A stretch of 64,000 bases of DNA, from contig CAYUIZ010000001.1 of the NCBI GenBank assembly GCA_964444885.1, positions 1 through 64,000 of the forward strand, in the 5' to 3' direction. Source of the DNA: CAYRGQ01 sp964444885 (lineage in GTDB: Bacteria; Bacteroidota; Bacteroidia; Sphingobacteriales; Sphingobacteriaceae). Both the position numbers and the translations under genes were made by a program. Below are positions 1-8,249 of this stretch, in pieces; within the stretch, counting starts at the first letter, position 1; the number at the start of each line of letters is the position of its first letter. The notes beneath the pieces are model-generated. The model was not told the origin of the DNA. It ran no database searches and was given only the letters and a program-made list of their open reading frames with translations.

Positions 1-74
1 ACGATGAACAGTCAAAGGAAAAGGGCTGCATAGCGACAATTTGAATTGCACCCACCTATTTTTTCTTTATGAGA

Positions 75-82
75 TAAATTTG
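75..82 (+). promoter_or_regulatory. Probable promoter -7 box for the outer-membrane gene pair
   Basis: TAAATTTG matches the Bacteroidota -7 consensus TAnnTTTG. It lies 33 nt before the ATG at 116. The nearest upstream TTG (46-48) is 26 nt away, a little beyond the usual spacing, so only the -7 element is convincing. Nothing else is recognisable in bases 1-115. Confidence 0.45.
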
Positions 83-115
83 TAATTTAGTAGCGAACCA
101 ATTGCCTATACAAGC

Positions 116-916
116 ATGTTTCTCCGCTGTTGTATATGGTGCCTCGTGCTTACGTCAGTCGCGCATGCTCAACATGTGGCGGGCGGGCGGTATCTCGCTA
201 TGGGCAATACCGGGACGGCACTGGGTGGTCTCAATAGCCTGACGGCCAATCAAGCTGGACTGGCCGGTATGGATCATGCCGGTGTTGGTGTCTTTTACCA
301 AAGTCATTTTTTTGATGTGTCGATCCACAGTCAGGCCGTGATGTTGGCTGTTCCGACCCGGCTGGGCGTATTTGGCGCGATGGCCAACCGGTACGCATTA
401 ACGGGCGCATTTTCCGAAATCAAGGCTGGATTTGCCTACAGCCGCCTTTTTGGGCCACGAATCGCTGTCGCGATGGCGTTCCATTACCACCAATTACGTA
501 TCCCAAACTATGGGGGGAGTTCCGCATTTTCCGCTGACATCGGCGTGCAATACCGAGTGTCGCAACACTTCGCCTTGGGTGTGCATTATGCTAATCCTGG
601 CAAACTGGGCTACGGTGTCGAGGCGTTTTCGGTCGTCCCTTCCGTGATTCGGGCGGGTGCTGCGTATCGTTTTTCGGATGTGGTGACGGTGAGCGGCGAT
701 ATCGCATACCTGTTGGATGAGCGGGTGGATCCGCGCGTGGGTCTTGAATACCGGCTTGTTCCCTGGTTATGCTTTCGCGGAGGGCTGTCCGTCAATCCCA
801 TGCAGCAGTATGCCGGTTTTGGCGTGTCTTGGGAGCAGTTGACCATGGATTTTTCCACGGTGTTCCATCCCCGCTTGGGGATATCACCTCAAATCGCGAT
901 CGCGTATGCGTTTTAG
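116..916 (+). CDS. PorV/PorQ-like outer-membrane beta-barrel protein
   Basis: The 266-residue protein starts with a short signal peptide (about residues 1-18, ending Ala-His-Ala-Gln). The rest is alternating short beta-strands rich in Gly, Tyr and Phe, ending in an aromatic residue (Ala-Tyr-Ala-Phe) as outer-membrane barrels do. The early stretch GGRYLAMGNTGTALGG, followed by an Asn-Gln-Ala-Gly-Leu-Ala motif, is the characteristic N-terminal signature of PorV/PorQ and related Bacteroidota barrels. Some of those serve type IX secretion, but no other T9SS gene is present, so a role there is not supported. Its 3' end overlaps the next gene by 11 bp, which implies translational coupling and shared function with the HhH-barrel protein. 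The start codon lies 33 nt behind a good -7 box. Family placement is moderately sure; function is unknown. Confidence 0.72.
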   Translation: MFLRCCIWCLVLTSVAHAQHVAGGRYLAMGNTGTALGGLNSLTANQAGLAGMDHAGVGVFYQSHFFDVSIHSQAVMLAVPTRLGVFGAMANRYALTGAFSEIKAGFAYSRLFGPRIAVAMAFHYHQLRIPNYGGSSAFSADIGVQYRVSQHFALGVHYANPGKLGYGVEAFSVVPSVIRAGAAYRFSDVVTVSGDIAYLLDERVDPRVGLEYRLVPWLCFRGGLSVNPMQQYAGFGVSWEQLTMDFSTVFHPRLGISPQIAIAYAF

Positions 917-2960
917 GATGGTAACGGGATTGGTCGTGGCGTGCTTAGGCGCGGTGGGTGAGGTTTGCGCACAGACGGAGGCGGAGGATGCACTGATCGA
1001 GGAGCTGGTGGAGTTGCACGCTGAACTGTTTGCCGAGGATTTTGACTTCACGGAGCTCACCGAACAGTTTGCGTATTTCAGACGATATCCCATCGATCTC
1101 AATCGTACGGATGGGCAGGACTTGGCTTCATTGGGATTTCTGTCGCCTATTCTCGTGCAACGCCTGCTGGCCTACCGCGAAGCAAGCGGGGATTTTATTT
1201 CCGTGCTGGAACTGCAGGCTATCGAAGGTTTTGGGCCGCGCCTCGCCGAATTGCTTAGCCAATTCGTGACGGTCGGTGCCGCACGATCCTTGCAGGGGAT
1301 CAAGCTGGCGGATTTGGCCAGCGATGGCGAGCATGACCTCATGTTGCGCTACGGGAGAATGCTGCAAAAACAACGCGGCTATCACATCGATGACCCCGAC
1401 CGATCGCGGTACTTGGGGTCGCCCGACCGCCTGTTCGTGCGTTATCGTTATCGCTTGGGAAGGGATTTGCAAGTGTCGATTAATATGAAAAAGGATCCCG
1501 GCGAGCAGTTTTTCGCAGGTGCGCAGCGCTATGGTTTCGATTTTTACTCGGCCAGTGTGTCGGTCAAGGACCAGGGTAGGCTGCGCCGCTTGGTGATTGG
1601 GGATTACGCCCTGCAATTCGGGCAGGGGCTGGCCATGTGGAATGGATTGGCTTTCGGCAAGGGCACGATGCTGCAAAGCGTGGCACGGCAGTCGCACGGG
1701 CTTCGTCCGTACACCTCCGGAAACGAATTCCTGTTTCTCCGCGGGGTGGCGACAACCGTTGGCTTGGGGCCGGTAGCAATCACGCCCTTCGTCTCTTGGC
1801 GCCAGTTGACCGGCAGCGTGCAGACAGCGTCGGATAGCGCGTTGGTGGTAGGGGCGCTTGGGCAAACCGGGCTGCACCGCACGCCGAACGAGGCAGCGAA
1901 CCGTAGAGCCCTGCAACAAAGCGTGTACGGTGTTAACGCCCAATACCGGCAAGGTGGCCTAACGGTGGGCGTTACGCTTTTTCACACGCGGTTTGATGGT
2001 ACGATTGCGCCGCAGCCTGTGCTCCGCAACCGGTATGCGTTTTCGGGCGATGCGCTGACCAATGCCAGCATGTACTACAACTACGGCCTTCGAAATTTCC
2101 ACTTCTTTGGAGAAGGAGCCTATCAATGGGGGCGTGGTTTGGCCTTTGTCAACGGCGTGTTGGCGAGCCTCACGCCCCAGCTTTCGTTGATGCTCCTGCA
2201 CCGCGATTATCAGGCCGACTACCATTCCTTTTTCAACCAAGGCTTGGCCGAAAGTAGCTATGCAGCCAACGAGAAAGGATTTCTGTCCGGATTGGTTTAC
2301 CACCCCAGCCGAAGCATCGAATGGACACTGTATGCCGATGTTTTTCGTTTCCCGTGGCTGCGTTATCGCGTGGACGCGCCCTCGCATGGTGCCGACTTGA
2401 CGTCGCAATTTGCATACAGCTGGTATCGGCGCGCCCGCGTGGCGCTACGCTATCGCTATCGCCTGCGTCAGGAAAATCTGCGAATCGACTTGCCTGAAAA
2501 CCGAATCGTGGGCGTGGTGCGCCACCAAGTACGCGTGGATGGGCAGTATAAGATCGGGGAGTCTTGGACATTGCGAAACCGGGTGGAATGGACACACTAC
2601 CAAAAGGAGCTGGATAAGGAGGAATACGGGTGGATGGTCTATCAAGATGTTATTTACAATCGTATGGGCGCCCGGTGGACCGGCAATTTCCGTGTCGCGC
2701 TCTTCGGCGTGCCGAGCTATGACTCGCGCATCTACGCGTATGAAAACGATGTGCTGTATGGGTACTCCTTTCCTGTTTACCAGCATCGCGGCATGCGTTT
2801 CTATACGAATTTTCGATATCGGATTAGCCGCCGGACGGATCTGTGGCTGCGCTACGCCACTTTTGCTTACCGCGATATGGATCAAGTGGGTTCGGGCCTC
2901 GATCTCATCGAAGGGAATAGGCGGTCGGATGTGCGTGTGCAGCTACGGATTCGGTTTTGA
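906..2960 (+). CDS. Outer-membrane protein with N-terminal ComEA-like helix-hairpin-helix domain
   Basis: This 684-residue protein has a signal peptide (about 1-22, ending Val-Cys-Ala-Gln). An acidic helical stretch follows, then a tandem helix-hairpin-helix at about 62-121: it opens with PIDLNRTDGQDLASLGFL, has the YREASGDF turn, and closes with the second hairpin IEGFGPRLAELL. That is the ComEA-type DNA-binding (HhH)2 layout. From about residue 140 to the end the sequence is amphipathic beta-strands with many Tyr and Arg residues, closing with Arg-Ile-Arg-Phe, a typical outer-membrane barrel end. The HhH part would therefore sit in the periplasm, attached to a barrel of about 540 residues. 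Similar HhH-plus-barrel proteins are widespread in Bacteroidota but uncharacterised. The ATG lies inside the 3' end of the preceding barrel gene, pointing to a two-gene operon. Binding of DNA, or of another ligand, is inference. Confidence 0.75.
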   Translation: MRFRMVTGLVVACLGAVGEVCAQTEAEDALIEELVELHAELFAEDFDFTELTEQFAYFRRYPIDLNRTDGQDLASLGFLSPILVQRLLAYREASGDFISVLELQAIEGFGPRLAELLSQFVTVGAARSLQGIKLADLASDGEHDLMLRYGRMLQKQRGYHIDDPDRSRYLGSPDRLFVRYRYRLGRDLQVSINMKKDPGEQFFAGAQRYGFDFYSASVSVKDQGRLRRLVIGDYALQFGQGLAMWNGLAFGKGTMLQSVARQSHGLRPYTSGNEFLFLRGVATTVGLGPVAITPFVSWRQLTGSVQTASDSALVVGALGQTGLHRTPNEAANRRALQQSVYGVNAQYRQGGLTVGVTLFHTRFDGTIAPQPVLRNRYAFSGDALTNASMYYNYGLRNFHFFGEGAYQWGRGLAFVNGVLASLTPQLSLMLLHRDYQADYHSFFNQGLAESSYAANEKGFLSGLVYHPSRSIEWTLYADVFRFPWLRYRVDAPSHGADLTSQFAYSWYRRARVALRYRYRLRQENLRIDLPENRIVGVVRHQVRVDGQYKIGESWTLRNRVEWTHYQKELDKEEYGWMVYQDVIYNRMGARWTGNFRVALFGVPSYDSRIYAYENDVLYGYSFPVYQHRGMRFYTNFRYRISRRTDLWLRYATFAYRDMDQVGSGLDLIEGNRRSDVRVQLRIRF

Positions 2961-3025
2961 GGGTCTTGTCTTTCTGGTAAAGGAACTAAGTGTTGGACGC
3001 ATATACGTCGTTACCAATACTTTTC

Positions 3026-3033
3026 TATCTTTA
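3026..3033 (+). promoter_or_regulatory. Imperfect -7 box immediately before the gluconokinase start
   Basis: TATCTTTA (then G) is one base off TAnnTTTG and ends 4 nt before the ATG at 3038, the same geometry as the stronger leaderless-type promoters elsewhere in the window. No TTG lies at the correct -33 distance, so the call is weak. Confidence 0.3.
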
Positions 3034-3037
3034 GCAC

Positions 3038-4519
3038 ATGGAATATGTCATTGGGATAGACATCGGAACGACCAACACAAAAGCGATAGCCGTGGACATC
3101 AATGGCGTGACCCATGACCGTTTCGAGTTGCCCAATGCAGTCATCAACCCCGAGCCCGGTTATTACGAGCAGGATCCTGAATCCCTTTTCCAAACGATCA
3201 AAACATGTATTGTGCACATCGTGCACAGCATGGCCAATCGGTACCGTGGTGCAGAGCCAGTTGCGGTTTCGTTTAGCAGTGCGATGCATGGCGTCATGGC
3301 GTTGGATGATGAGGGTAAGCCGCTGACAAATTGTGTTTTATGGTCCGATAGCCGCAGTGCTCCAGTTGCTGGAACACTAAAGGGTACGCCGCAGGGCCAG
3401 CAACTATACGCCTATACCGGCACGCCTATCCACGCCATGTCGCCGCTGTGCAAGCTGGCCTGGATGAAGGTTCATATGGCAGAAGTCCACGCCCGTGCGG
3501 CACGGTTTATTTCCGTTAAGGAATACGTTTTTTTTAGACTTTTCGGCGAATTCGTGGTGGATTTTTCGATTGCATCGGCTACGGGTTTGTTTGATGTTCA
3601 CCAGTGCGAATGGTATGCTCCGGCGTTGGATTATGCGGGGATTACGGCGTCCCAGTTGAGTAAGCCCGTGCCCATTAGTTACCGTTTCTCGGGACTGCAG
3701 GCAGGGGATGCGCGCGCCTTGGGGATTGCATCACACACCCCCTTCATCGTGGGCGGGAGTGATGGCTGTTTGGCCAATCTGGGTGTAGGAGCTATTGAAC
3801 CGGGCGTAGCGGCAGTAACCGTGGGCACGAGCGGGGCGATTCGCGTCGCGCAGCATGCACCCAAGCTGGATGCGGCCGGACGTGTGTTCAGCTACCTCCT
3901 CACGCCGGATCTTCACATTGTAGGCGGTGCGGTCAATAACGGCGGCAACGTTTTGCAATGGTTTTTGGACAGTTTTCGAGGGCAGGATGCCAATCGGGAC
4001 GTCGCTTCACTGATTGCGAGCGCGGCTGCGGTAGCGCCTGAAACGGACGGGCTGGTCTTTCTGCCTTATTTGCTGGGTGAGCGCGCGCCGCTTTGGGATG
4101 CCTCGGCAAAAGGCGCCTACGTTGGCCTACGCATGCATCATGGTCAGGCGCATTTTGCACGGGCCACGCTAGAGGGCATTATATTCGGGTTGTATCACGT
4201 CGCGCGGGTGGTGGTGGAGCAGGCTGGACCCATCACCCAGATTCATGCCACGGGCGGTTTTTTTGATTCTGATTTTTGCGTGCAGCTGCTGGCAGACGTG
4301 TTCGGTACGCCGGTGGGCGTCAGGGATGATGCCGACGCATCAGCCTTGGGGGCGGTAGTCGTGGCACTGCATACATTGGGCTATTTGCCTAGTCTGGCAC
4401 CGGCGATCCGGCCAGCGCAGCGCGAGATGTATACGCCCGATCCGGCGCGGCACGATCATTATATGCAGGTCTTCAGCCAATACCTGCGCCTTGTTGACCG
4501 GCTGATCGAAGAAACTTAA
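3038..4519 (+). CDS. gntK: Gluconokinase, FGGY carbohydrate kinase family
   Basis: The protein is predicted to phosphorylate D-gluconate with ATP to 6-phosphogluconate in the cytoplasm, feeding the pentose-phosphate or Entner-Doudoroff route. Its 493 residues fit the FGGY family. The N-terminal phosphate-binding motif GIDIGTTNTKA is at residues 6-16, a second nucleotide-site region GGSDGCLANLG is near 237-247, and the C-terminal ATPase part includes ATGGFFDS. The sugar cannot be read from the fold alone (xylulokinase and glycerol kinase share it). The gluconate-permease family gene 22 bp downstream makes gluconate the best assignment. The ATG follows a -7-like box by 4 nt, so the mRNA may be nearly leaderless. 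No gluconate-specific regulator is adjacent. Confidence 0.85.
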   Translation: MEYVIGIDIGTTNTKAIAVDINGVTHDRFELPNAVINPEPGYYEQDPESLFQTIKTCIVHIVHSMANRYRGAEPVAVSFSSAMHGVMALDDEGKPLTNCVLWSDSRSAPVAGTLKGTPQGQQLYAYTGTPIHAMSPLCKLAWMKVHMAEVHARAARFISVKEYVFFRLFGEFVVDFSIASATGLFDVHQCEWYAPALDYAGITASQLSKPVPISYRFSGLQAGDARALGIASHTPFIVGGSDGCLANLGVGAIEPGVAAVTVGTSGAIRVAQHAPKLDAAGRVFSYLLTPDLHIVGGAVNNGGNVLQWFLDSFRGQDANRDVASLIASAAAVAPETDGLVFLPYLLGERAPLWDASAKGAYVGLRMHHGQAHFARATLEGIIFGLYHVARVVVEQAGPITQIHATGGFFDSDFCVQLLADVFGTPVGVRDDADASALGAVVVALHTLGYLPSLAPAIRPAQREMYTPDPARHDHYMQVFSQYLRLVDRLIEET

Positions 4520-4541
4520 CCTCATATAAACTTAACCCATT

Positions 4542-5858
4542 ATGCCTTTATTAATCGTCTTCGGGGGTGTACTGCTGCTGTTGCTGTTGGTTCTTGCATT
4601 TCGCATGAGCGCGCTTTTCGCACTCGTTATTGTGGCCGTCGCAGTCGGCTTTGCGCAGGGAATGGATGCGTCTTCGATTCTAGCCGCCATCGAAAAAGGA
4701 GTAGGGGATACCCTGGCCCAACTGGCACTGATCTTCGCTTTTGGCGTGATGCTGGGCAAGCTTATCGCTGACGGTGGAGGCGCGCAGCGCATCGCACTCA
4801 GCTTGCTGGAAACTTTCGGACGGAAGAATATGGACTGGGCGATGGCGCTGACGGGATTCATCGTCGGTATTCCGCTATTTTACAACGTGGGTTTCGTGAT
4901 TCTGGTGCCGCTGGTATTTATGATCAGTGCCAACATGCGTTTGCCGATCATGTACGTCGCTATGCCGTTGCTGACCGCACTGTCGGTGACACACGGCTAC
5001 CTGCCGCCGCACCCCGGCGCTACGGCCGTTGCCGTTATTTTTAATGCCGACATCGGGCTGACGATGCTTTACGGCGCCGTGGTTTCGGTGCCTGCTATCG
5101 TGCTCGGCGGCCCCTTGTTTGCGCGCACGCTATCGCACATTAAACCCAATCCCCCGAGCAGCTTCGCGAGTCAGCGCGAGTTGGAGAAAGATGCGCTTCC
5201 CAGCTTCGGGATTAGCCTCTTCACAAGTTTGCTCCCTGTCTTTCTTATTGCCGTGGCCACGGTTGTTGACTTGGTCGTGGAAGGGGACGCATGGTGGCTT
5301 GATGCCCTTCGCTTTTTGGGCAATCCTGTTGTGGCCTTATTGGTTGCGGTGCTCGTGGCGTTGTACACCATGGGTATCCGGCAGGGCTCTTCGATGAAGC
5401 AACTTATGGAGCGCACGGACGATTCGCTGAAAAGCGTGACGGTTATTTTGTTCGTCATCGCCGCGGCGGGCGCCTTCAAGGAGGTCTTAGTAGGAAGTGG
5501 CGTCGGGGATTACGTCGCGGAGCTGACGCGCGATCTTTCGTTTTCGCCCTTGCTCCTCGTGTGGATCGTGGCGGCGGCCATCCGCGTAGCGCTGGGTTCG
5601 GCCACCGTGGCAGCACTGACCACGGCGGGTATCGTCTTGCCTATGCTCGAAACCACAGGTGTCAGTCCCGAGTTGATGGTGCTGGCTACGGGCGCCGGAA
5701 GCCTGATGTTTTCGCACATTAATGATCCCGGTTTTTGGATGTTCAAGGAATATTTCGGGCTGAGCATACGGGATACGATCCGTTCTTGGTCGATGATGGA
5801 GACGATCGTTTCGGTGGTAGGCTTGCTCGGCGTACTCGTGTTGGATATATTCGTTTAA
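4542..5858 (+). CDS. gntP: Gluconate:H+ symporter, GntP family
   Basis: This 438-residue, very hydrophobic protein has about 12 predicted membrane segments, the first at residues 1-20 (a run of Leu and Val). Family-like stretches include IPLFYNVGFVILVPL around 108-122 and the loop HGYLPPHPGATA around 151-162, the Pro-rich signature of GntP/GntT permeases. It would import gluconate or a related sugar acid with protons. It starts 22 bp after the kinase and shares its operon, giving a complete uptake-plus-phosphorylation unit. No terminator hairpin is evident in the 126 bp after the stop. Confidence 0.88.
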   Translation: MPLLIVFGGVLLLLLLVLAFRMSALFALVIVAVAVGFAQGMDASSILAAIEKGVGDTLAQLALIFAFGVMLGKLIADGGGAQRIALSLLETFGRKNMDWAMALTGFIVGIPLFYNVGFVILVPLVFMISANMRLPIMYVAMPLLTALSVTHGYLPPHPGATAVAVIFNADIGLTMLYGAVVSVPAIVLGGPLFARTLSHIKPNPPSSFASQRELEKDALPSFGISLFTSLLPVFLIAVATVVDLVVEGDAWWLDALRFLGNPVVALLVAVLVALYTMGIRQGSSMKQLMERTDDSLKSVTVILFVIAAAGAFKEVLVGSGVGDYVAELTRDLSFSPLLLVWIVAAAIRVALGSATVAALTTAGIVLPMLETTGVSPELMVLATGAGSLMFSHINDPGFWMFKEYFGLSIRDTIRSWSMMETIVSVVGLLGVLVLDIFV

Positions 5859-6047
5859 CAGCGTCAAACCTCCTTGGGGAAAGTCTTTAAGTAGCAGTTA
5901 GTCATTGGGTATAGGGTGTTTGTCTGTGGTGATTCTGAAAGCCAAAATAGACCCAGGTTAATGCGCTTGTGAAAGCAGGCCAAGTTGCCTAATTTTGCGG
6001 CGCCACGGTGCCAATGCATGGCTGCCTGGTTTTTGACAAGCAATCGG

Positions 6048-6551
6048 ATGAGTGACCGCGCCAAAAAAATATTCCTGGGTATCTGTATTATCGTACCTTT
6101 TTTCGTGTACTGTTTTTATTATTACAGCATTATGCTCAAGAATGCACCGTACCGGTTTTCGGACTTTGAGTACATTGTGTTGCAATACGGAACAGGGGAG
6201 GAGCTGGTGAATCAGTTCGATACGCGTACCGGACATTTCCAATACCTGAACAGTCAGGACTCCCTCGTGACGGACACCATCCGTTTGAGGAAGGACGACT
6301 TGCTCTACCTGCATCGCAAAGCTGCCGAGCTAGGATTCTGGAATCTGCCGGAAGATATGACCACGCAGGAGCGTGACACGCCCAATGCGCCAGCGCCTCG
6401 GTTTTACCTTCAGTTCAACTACCTGGAAAAAAGCAAGGAAGTGACGCTGGACATCGACTATCCCGGCAACCCGAAGATGACGGGTACGGCTAAGTCCGTC
6501 ATCGACGAAGTGCGCCGCGTGATGAGCGACGTACAAGGCCGCACGCCTTAA
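6048..6551 (+). CDS. Small membrane-anchored protein of unknown function
   Basis: A 167-residue protein with a basic N-terminus (SDRAKK) and one hydrophobic segment at about residues 6-28, rich in Ile, Phe and Tyr. A soluble, probably periplasmic domain of about 135 residues follows, containing SDFEYIVLQYGTGEE and a C-terminal helix (VIDEVRRVM). I do not recognise the family. I chose the ATG at 6048 because the only upstream in-frame start is a TTG at 5985, and the 21 residues it adds do not look like protein. The gene converges on the mechanosensitive-channel gene with only 7 bp between stop codons and no hairpin between them. Coding is likely: the beta/alpha domain is coherent and there is no better opposite-strand frame. 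Confidence 0.6.
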   Translation: MSDRAKKIFLGICIIVPFFVYCFYYYSIMLKNAPYRFSDFEYIVLQYGTGEELVNQFDTRTGHFQYLNSQDSLVTDTIRLRKDDLLYLHRKAAELGFWNLPEDMTTQERDTPNAPAPRFYLQFNYLEKSKEVTLDIDYPGNPKMTGTAKSVIDEVRRVMSDVQGRTP

Positions 6552-6558
6552 ACAAAAC

Positions 6559-7884
6559 CTAATCGGGCTGCTGCGCCGGTGTTTTCACCTCAGGCGCGAG
6601 GGCTGACAGCTTCAGTTGCCGAATGTCGTCGGAGGCTGGTGCTTCGAAAATTTCCAACCCGAAATACTTGGCTGATGCCAGCAAGTGGTCGAAGATATCG
6701 GCCATGGCGTTTTCGTAAATCGCCCATTTGGTATTCGACGTGTACATGTACAGCTCGATCGGAAGACCGTATTGCGTGGGTTCCAATTGCCGCACCAGCA
6801 TCGTATAACCTTTGTGGATTAGCGGATGGTGCGTAGTGTACTGCGTGATGTACTGTCGGAACAAACCGACGTTGGTCATCTTGCGTCCGTTGACAGGCAT
6901 GCTACGGTCGGCACCGCTTTCTTCGTTGTACGTATCGATTTCGGCCTGCCGTTGGTCGATATACGGCGCCAGCAACTGTATTTTCTTCAGTTCTTGAATC
7001 TCATCGTCGTCCAGATAGCGTACAGTGGATATTTTGATATGGACTGCCCGCTTAATGCGCCTGCCACCCGATTCGTGCATGCCGCGCCAGTTTTTGACGG
7101 GCTCGGTGATCAAATAGTGGGTCGGGACCGTGGTAATGGTTTTGTCCCAGTTACGAACTTTTACCGTGTTGAGGTTGATTTCCAGCACATCGCCATCGGC
7201 ATTGAATTTTGGCATTTCAATCCAGTCGCCCACGCGGATCATGTCGTTGGTCGACACCTGAATGCTGGCGACGAAGCCCATGATGGTATCTTTGAATACG
7301 AGCATCAGGATAGCCGAGGCAGCACCCATTGCACCGAGAAAAGCCCATGGCGAGTTGCCAGTGAGCATCGTAAAAATAACGATACCCCCGATGAAAACGA
7401 CGAAAATGTGGGCAACTTGGATGTAGCTCCCGATCGGTTTGTCGTGGAAAGCTGGCTTGTCGCGCAACAGGTCACCAACCGCACTGAAAAACGCATTGAT
7501 GACGGCAACCCACGCAATAACGAGCAGTATTTCGATGAACGTCGTAACCGGTTCAACCCACTCGGGGAAGCCGGCCAGCACCATCGGAATCAGGTGCATG
7601 GCTACAATCAGCGGCGCCACATGCGCGAGGCGGCCGAGCGCCTTGTTCTGGATAAGATAATCGTCAAATTTGGTTTTCGTGCGTTTGGCGGCTATCGTGA
7701 GGGTCGTCACCAACACACGCCGTGTGATGTAGTCTATAGCGAGTAGGACCACGATGAGCAACGCCAGCATGACCAGCAGGTTGACGGGCGCGATGTAACT
7801 TTCGGGCAGCCCGAAAGAAGCGATTAAGCCGTATGATTTGTCATAGATGAAATTTCCAGTCGTGGTAAGCGAATCCAAATTCAT
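6559..7884 (-). CDS. Mechanosensitive ion channel, MscS superfamily (YbdG/MscM-like)
   Basis: The 441-residue protein has an N-terminal periplasmic piece, membrane helices around residues 32-50, 88-106, 118-136 and 155-175, and the pore-lining/MscS core beginning with FLGAMGAASAILMLVFKDTI near residue 185. This is followed by the cytoplasmic beta domain (SIQVSTNDMIRVGDWIEMP). The insertion in the cytoplasmic domain (HESGGRRIKRAVHI) and the overall length match the YbdG group rather than small MscS. It should open under membrane tension to release osmolytes during hypo-osmotic shock. A near-ideal promoter lies upstream. A second, shorter and only distantly similar MscS-type channel is encoded at 32992. 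Confidence 0.88.
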   Translation of the reverse strand: MNLDSLTTTGNFIYDKSYGLIASFGLPESYIAPVNLLVMLALLIVVLLAIDYITRRVLVTTLTIAAKRTKTKFDDYLIQNKALGRLAHVAPLIVAMHLIPMVLAGFPEWVEPVTTFIEILLVIAWVAVINAFFSAVGDLLRDKPAFHDKPIGSYIQVAHIFVVFIGGIVIFTMLTGNSPWAFLGAMGAASAILMLVFKDTIMGFVASIQVSTNDMIRVGDWIEMPKFNADGDVLEINLNTVKVRNWDKTITTVPTHYLITEPVKNWRGMHESGGRRIKRAVHIKISTVRYLDDDEIQELKKIQLLAPYIDQRQAEIDTYNEESGADRSMPVNGRKMTNVGLFRQYITQYTTHHPLIHKGYTMLVRQLEPTQYGLPIELYMYTSNTKWAIYENAMADIFDHLLASAKYFGLEIFEAPASDDIRQLKLSALAPEVKTPAQQPD

Positions 7885-7936
7885 AGTTTTTGCTTGAGTG
7901 ATGCCTATGGCAGGCGGCGCATAAGGCGTAAAACTG

Positions 7937-7966
7937 CAAAGATACGGATTTTAACCCTTTTTTCAA
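7937..7966 (-). promoter_or_regulatory. Promoter of the YbdG-like channel gene
   Basis: On the minus strand TTG (7966-7964) is followed by exactly 19 nt and then TATCTTTG (7944-7937), a full match to TAnnTTTG. Transcription would begin near 7930, giving a leader of about 45 nt before the ATG at 7884. Confidence 0.7.
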
Positions 7967-8249
7967 TTTGGAGTACAAAAGCCCTCAGGCCCAGTGCATT
8001 AAAACAAATCGTCATGACGAGGCTGTGCTGGGCCGTGTGAGCCGAAGCCTGCCTACCGGCCTAGGCAGTCAATCTCCTGGTTGACGACGAGATTTGCCTG
8101 CCTGCCGTGGCAGGCTTCACTCCAACCCACTTCCTGACGCTCTCGCTCGCAATGCTGACATTTTTTTATTTTAATGCGATTTCCCTGCCTCAGAAGCCTC
8201 CTGTTTCTCGCGCCAAAACTGCTATCTTCGTATCGATAAAATTGATAAT
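7967..8249. repeat. Intergenic region with a degenerate dispersed repeat
   Basis: No gene is visible here. Bases 8091-8129 hold GATTTGCCTGCC followed by a GGCAGGCTTC core and a CTCCAACCC tail. A closely similar unit lies at 44507-44535 (GGATTGCCTGCC, AGGCTTCGCTCC, then AATCC). Flanking text such as CTCTCGCTCGCAATGCTGAC resembles the short imperfect-palindrome intergenic repeats common in Bacteroidota. TATCTTCG at 8223-8230 is a weak -7 candidate for oxyR. Confidence 0.45.

Noticed and set aside
116..916. Assignment as a type IX secretion component (PorV/PorQ proper)
   Set aside because: Only general barrel similarity is visible and no other secretion gene is present; kept as PorV/PorQ-like.
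1128..1952. Minus-strand frame of 274 codons opposite the HhH-barrel gene
   Set aside because: The plus-strand protein has signal peptide, HhH motif and barrel; the opposite frame has none.
3038..5858. Link between the gluconate kinase/permease pair and the gluconate-dehydrogenase-like subunits at 60-64 kb
   Set aside because: The family name of the small subunit does not prove gluconate as substrate, and the two sets are 54 kb apart with no shared regulatory motif seen.
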